Shown here: positions 61,350 to 64,000 of the stretch, piece after piece
Layout: every line of letters starts with the position of its first letter
How positions within the stretch are numbered: position 1 is the first letter of the stretch
Assembly: GCA_049645705.1 (NCBI GenBank)
Contig: JBARUK010000096.1
Span: 3,025 to 67,024, forward strand
Length of the DNA stretch: 64,000 nt
DNA from: JBGNFV01 sp049645705
Lineage (GTDB): Bacteria > Bacteroidota > Bacteroidia > Cytophagales > Cyclobacteriaceae
Direction: 5' to 3'
Made by a program: the position numbers and the translations under genes
Notes under the pieces: model-generated
Databases searched by the model: none
What the model was told of the DNA's origin: nothing
Seen by the model: only the letters and a program-made list of their open reading frames with translations

Positions 61350-61505
61350 ATGAAAAAGACCAAATTACATCTCGAAACGCTCAAAGTCAGATCTTTCATC
61401 GCTGATACTGATAAAGTAAGGGCCGGAGCAGATAGGTTTCGGGGCATCTCGCCCAATTCGCCATACTGTGTACAGACCTGGGACAACAATTGTAATACAC
61501 CCTGA
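61350..61505 (+). CDS. Precursor peptide 4 (51 aa), pinensin-like leader
   Basis: Leader MKKTKLHLETLKVRSFIADT ends in DKVRAG as in precursor 2. The core ADRFRGISPNSPYCVQTWDN ends NCNTP; the cysteines are in C-x2-T-x4-C (CVQTWDNNC). The 12-bp sequence TTTATACTTATG before and at the start also precedes precursor 2. Confidence 0.8.
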   Translation: MKKTKLHLETLKVRSFIADTDKVRAGADRFRGISPNSPYCVQTWDNNCNTP

Positions 61506-61552
61506 GATACGGTGAATGAAAAGTTGAGCTTTTAGAAGTATAATTTACCAGT

Positions 61553-61720
61553 ATGAAAAACAGAAAATTGAACCTACGCAACTTTAGTGTAGAAAGTTTT
61601 ATTACTGGTAGATCCGCCGTCGTGGGTGGCAAGCCTTTTACTACCGACCCGGCGCTGGACACTAAGCCTGAAAATACCGCTCGTGGGTGCTGTGAAGTAT
61701 CCGGTAACAAAAACTGCTAG
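61553..61720 (+). CDS. Precursor peptide 5 (55 aa), pinensin-like leader
   Basis: The leader MKNRKLNLRNFSVESFITGR ends in SAVVGG. The core KPFTTDPALDTKPENTARGC continues CEVSGNKNC, three cysteines. The last pair is C-x2-S-x4-C, the serine variant of the motif in the other four. It is the most diverged member and lies just before a strong terminator, so it may end the transcript. Confidence 0.78.
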   Translation: MKNRKLNLRNFSVESFITGRSAVVGGKPFTTDPALDTKPENTARGCCEVSGNKNC

Positions 61721-61743
61721 GCGAACACCTCCTCATAAATAGC

Positions 61744-61770
61744 AAAAGCGCCCTTCATGGGCGCTTTTTT
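61744..61770 (+). terminator. Intrinsic terminator at the end of the precursor array
   Basis: AAAAGCGCCC and GGGCGCTTTT form a perfect stem around TTCAT, followed by TTT. It fits a shared 3' end for the precursor genes. Confidence 0.93.
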
Positions 61771-61908
61771 TCGTTAGTGGTTTGGGCGGTATGAGGTAGT
61801 AGTAAGATGAAAAAGAGCATCGTCATGATGCCCCTTTTCTGTTTAACCAAAAACCTGATTTACAGCAATTGTATGGTGGTAGTCAATTGTATCGATTAGG
61901 TATCAGCT

Positions 61909-62226
61909 TTAGTCCACCATATAGAGTTTAGTCTTACCCTTATCCATAATAAGATCGCTTTTCTGTAGCATCTTAGTCAGCTTGCTGCTGGCTTCGCTGT
62001 CTTCAAGGGTATACTCTGCTACCAATTCAGCATCAGAGTCGTAGAATGAATAGGTTGTGTTAAGCGGGGCAGTGGTTTGAGAATCGAGATAGTTTCCGAG
62101 CAGTTCCTGGGCTTCAGTATTGCCTTCCCTTGCTGTTTCATGTCCGGTGGCATAGGCTGTTTGAAAACCTATAACCATGGCGGACATAATGAGGAAACTA
62201 CTTATATTTTTATATAGAGATTTCAT
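61909..62226 (-). CDS. Small exported protein, sigma-54-associated paralog C (105 aa)
   Basis: The product has a signal peptide (MKSLYKNISSFLIMSAMVIG, cleavage near residue 27 at AYA). Its mature part shares YDSDAELVAEYTL and the C-terminal KMLQKSDLIMDKGKTKLYMVD with the proteins at 11114-11458 and 13264-13638. No cysteine and no known domain are seen. It is convergent with the precursor array and has a canonical -24/-12 promoter upstream (62284-62299). Function unknown. Confidence 0.82.
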   Translation of the reverse strand: MKSLYKNISSFLIMSAMVIGFQTAYATGHETAREGNTEAQELLGNYLDSQTTAPLNTTYSFYDSDAELVAEYTLEDSEASSKLTKMLQKSDLIMDKGKTKLYMVD

Positions 62227-62283
62227 AATTTCAGTGAGTTTGCAGATTTAAAAAAATTGAGTTTTTAACCTTGCTAATAGTTT

Positions 62284-62380
62284 TGCAACCTATGTGCCAG
62301 AAACCTTAAAATGCCTTTACGGGCAAGTCAAGGCTGTTTATTGTTAAGGCGAGCTAATTTTGTGTATCAAAACCGTACAC
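62284..62380 (-). promoter_or_regulatory. Canonical sigma-54 promoter with upstream element
   Basis: Minus strand TGGCAC (62299-62294)-ATAGG-TTGCA (62288-62284) matches the -24/-12 consensus exactly. The leader AAGGTTAAAAACTCAA is shared with paralogs A and B. An element GTGTATCAAAACCGTACAC lies at 62362-62380 on the plus strand, about 62 bp upstream. This compares with 52 bp in the other two, a difference of about one helical turn. Confidence 0.75.
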
Positions 62381-62451
62381 TGCGCGAGCGAATGTGAACG
62401 GTAAACAACTTGCTTTTACGGCTGTTGTATAGAAAATTCTTACGAGCGCAT

Positions 62452-62850
62452 ATGACTACAGAAGAAGATCAGGTACACTTAATGAATATCTCTAATGCCA
62501 TATTGGAGATCGAAAGCTACACGCGATACGAAGATTTTAACCAGTTTAACCGTGAGGAAGAGACCAGAGCCGTGGTAGCCAGAAACCTTATGCAGATAGG
62601 TGGCGCGGCTAAACTGCTCTCCGACGATCTGAAAAACAGGCTGGCGGATATGGACCTTCGCGTACTGGAATTACTGACCAATGCGGACTTTAACTATCAG
62701 ACAGAGCGTAATAGCAACGCGCTGTGGAACATCGTAAAGCATGACTTGCCGGAAATTCGCGAAATAGTTAATACAGTAAGTGAAAAACTGGATCGTGAGG
62801 AAGATTTTCCCAACGAACTGGAAGACCGTCCTGAGAAGGGATTGGAATAA
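62452..62850 (+). CDS. HepT-like helical protein, toxin motif not conserved
   Basis: The product is 132 aa from the ATG at 62452 (MTTEEDQVHLMNISNAIL). It is helical, with VVARNLMQIGGAAKLLSDDLKN and SNALWNIVKHDLPEIREIV in the positions of the HepT/DUF86 motifs (IGEAA and RN-x-H-x-Y). The RNase motif R-x4-6-H-x-Y reads with KHDLPE instead, so the tyrosine is missing. A partner nucleotidyltransferase (MntA) is not next to it. It may be a non-toxic relative; the family assignment is tentative. Confidence 0.55.
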   Translation: MTTEEDQVHLMNISNAILEIESYTRYEDFNQFNREEETRAVVARNLMQIGGAAKLLSDDLKNRLADMDLRVLELLTNADFNYQTERNSNALWNIVKHDLPEIREIVNTVSEKLDREEDFPNELEDRPEKGLE

Positions 62851-62879
62851 CTTTTCAGAAAAATTTAATTATAGCTACG

Positions 62880-62921
62880 AAGAAAGCCGGATTCAATTGG
62901 GTCCGGCTTTCTTCTTTTTTT
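62880..62921 (+). terminator. Intrinsic terminator upstream of sucD
   Basis: AGAAAGCCGGA pairs with TCCGGCTTTCT around a 10-nt loop, followed by TCTTTTTTTG. The last bases of its T run overlap the TTTG of the sucD promoter. Confidence 0.92.
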
Positions 62922-62949
62922 GCGTTACCCGGCAAACTTTCTATTTTTG
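62919..62949 (+). promoter_or_regulatory. Bacteroidota-type promoter of sucD
   Basis: TTTG (62919-62922), 19 nt, and TATTTTTG (62942-62949) match the -33/-7 elements of the main Bacteroidota sigma factor exactly in sequence and spacing. The start codon is 25 bp downstream. The -33 element is the end of the preceding terminator. Confidence 0.75.
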
Positions 62950-62974
62950 TGGCAAAATTTTTAACCCGGAAACA

Positions 62975-63847
62975 ATGAGTGTTCTAGTCAATAAAGATTC
63001 AAAAGTAATCGTTCAGGGCTTTACCGGCTCCGAAGGTTCCTTCCACTCGGAGCAAATGATCGAGTACGGAACCAACGTAGTTGGAGGAGTAACCCCCGGA
63101 AAAGGGAATAAGTCCCACCTGGACCGCCCGGTATTCAATACCGTAAAAGAGGCTGTCGAGGAGACCGGGGCTGATGTTTCGGTTATTTTCGTTCCCCCTG
63201 CTTTTGCTGCCGATGCGATCATGGAAGCCGCCGATGGTGGTATCAAAGTTATCATATGTATAACAGAAGGTATCCCCGTTCAGGATATGGTGTCGGCCAA
63301 GCAGTACGTTACAAAGCGTGGCGTTACCCTCATTGGACCTAACTGTCCCGGTGTGATCACTCCTGGCGAGGCCAAAGTAGGTATCATGCCCGGCTTTATC
63401 CATAAAAAAGGTACCATTGGTATTGTAAGCCGCTCAGGTACACTTACCTACGAAGCGGTAGACCAAATCACCAAGGCTGGTCTCGGACAGAGTACCTGTA
63501 TTGGTATCGGAGGTGACCCTGTGATAGGTACGACCACCAAAGAAGCGGTAGAACTGCTGATGAATGATCCTGAAACCGAAGGTATCATCATGATAGGTGA
63601 GATCGGCGGAAGCATGGAATCAGAAGCTGCCCACTGGATAAAGGAAAACGGTACGAAGCCCGTAGTTGGCTTCATTGCTGGCCAGACAGCCCCTCCCGGC
63701 CGTCGTATGGGACACGCCGGTGCCATTATCGGTGGTGCTGACGATACAGCCGAAGCTAAGATGAAGATCATGCGCGAGTGCGGGCTTCACGTAGTGGACT
63801 CACCTGCCAACATAGGCGAAACCATGGTAAAAGCCCTCGGTAAATAA
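62975..63847 (+). CDS. sucD: Succinyl-CoA synthetase alpha subunit
   Basis: I use ATG 62975 because the alpha subunit normally begins near SVLVNKDSKVIVQGFTG. It gives 290 aa, the usual length. The CoA-binding N-terminal region includes GFTGSEGSFHSEQM. GPNCPGVITPGEAKVGIMPG and the phosphohistidine H247 in GHAGAIIGG are present. The enzyme makes ATP/GTP from succinyl-CoA in the TCA cycle. The beta subunit gene (sucC) is not adjacent, which is common in Bacteroidota. Confidence 0.97.
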   Translation: MSVLVNKDSKVIVQGFTGSEGSFHSEQMIEYGTNVVGGVTPGKGNKSHLDRPVFNTVKEAVEETGADVSVIFVPPAFAADAIMEAADGGIKVIICITEGIPVQDMVSAKQYVTKRGVTLIGPNCPGVITPGEAKVGIMPGFIHKKGTIGIVSRSGTLTYEAVDQITKAGLGQSTCIGIGGDPVIGTTTKEAVELLMNDPETEGIIMIGEIGGSMESEAAHWIKENGTKPVVGFIAGQTAPPGRRMGHAGAIIGGADDTAEAKMKIMRECGLHVVDSPANIGETMVKALGK

Positions 63848-63873
63848 TTTGAAAATTACCTCAGTTTATATTG

Positions 63874-63912
63874 GAGGCTGTCTCAAAAGTATTGAGGCAG
63901 CCTTTACTTTTT
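63874..63912 (+). terminator. Intrinsic terminator after sucD
   Basis: GGCTGTCTC pairs with GAGGCAGCC around a 9-nt loop, followed by TTTACTTTTTCTTT. Confidence 0.85.
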
Positions 63913-63965
63913 CTTTCCAGACTGATCTGCTGTAATTTTAGCGATCTTTTTTTGTTGAAGAAGAC

Positions 63966-63988
63966 AGGCTTTCTACGAAGCCTTTTTG
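63966..63988. terminator. Second hairpin near window edge
   Basis: AGGCTT and AAGCCT enclose TCTACG and are followed by TTTTTG. No gene that it would serve is visible; it may belong to a gene beyond the window edge. Confidence 0.4.
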
Positions 63989-64000
63989 AGCAGGTTATGT

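Noticed and set aside
62452..62850. A HepT/MntA toxin-antitoxin pair
   Set aside because: No nucleotidyltransferase partner is adjacent and the R-x4-6-H-x-Y motif is not conserved; the gene is listed only as HepT-like.

Overview
The window comes from a Bacteroidota chromosome, most likely a member of the Cytophagales. The evidence is of three kinds. There are Bacteroidota-typical families: DUF4249, a FeoB without FeoA, IcmF-type fused acyl-CoA mutase, WaaA/KdtA, DUF3109 and a pinensin-like precursor leader. There are promoters of the Bacteroidota TTTG-N19-TAnnTTTG type, seen upstream of feoB and sucD. GC content is moderate and intergenic stretches are AT-rich. No genus is claimed. No rRNA, tRNA, CRISPR array, insertion sequence or prophage was recognised.

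Layout. 1-4.6 kb: the end of a DUF4249 outer-membrane-associated protein, small genes, a secreted alpha/beta hydrolase that has lost its catalytic residues, and feoB. 4.8-10.9 kb: cysS, an M23 peptidase and a giant FAD/Fe-S oxidoreductase. 11-13.7 kb: two paralogous small exported proteins, each behind a sigma-54-like promoter with an upstream inverted element, flanking a JmjC/cupin hydroxylase. A third paralog with a canonical sigma-54 promoter lies at 61.9-62.4 kb. 13.7-22.6 kb: M61 peptidase, Mpo1-like protein, hotdog protein, DAO-type oxidoreductase, NhaC, RNase D-like exonuclease and a membrane-anchored patatin. 22.6-23.4 kb: a decayed M28 peptidase. 23.5-30.8 kb: a large GAF/multi-PAS sensor without an output domain, and icmF. 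30.8-38.6 kb: housekeeping and metabolic genes ending with a Fur/PerR-like regulator next to a 2-Cys peroxiredoxin. 38.7-40.6 kb: a tandem array of four small exported cysteine-containing paralogs, each followed by a near-identical hairpin, then a cluster of TGTAGCAA half-sites. 40.7-47.5 kb: waaA, rsgA and a small surface-glycan group (GT2, flippase, two FemAB/GNAT-like proteins). 47.6-57.4 kb: EamA transporter, YigZ, dnaN, two related lipoprotein-like proteins, MscS, ComEC, RecR, ClpS and a sodium:solute symporter. 57.4-61.8 kb: a repeat protein behind three 21-bp-phased LytTR-like sites, a LytS/LytTR two-component pair, and five tiny leader-plus-core precursor peptides. 62.4-63.9 kb: a HepT-like helical protein and sucD.

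The most interesting parts are three. (1) The five-gene precursor array at 60.7-61.7 kb shares a KxLxLxxLxVxSF leader, a GG/AG cleavage site and an invariant C-x2-[ST]-x4-C core motif. It has no modification enzyme nearby and lies directly downstream of a LytTR regulator. (2) The dispersed family of three small exported proteins has -24/-12 promoters and a similarly placed upstream element. (3) The 38.7-40.4 kb array repeats its terminators along with its genes.
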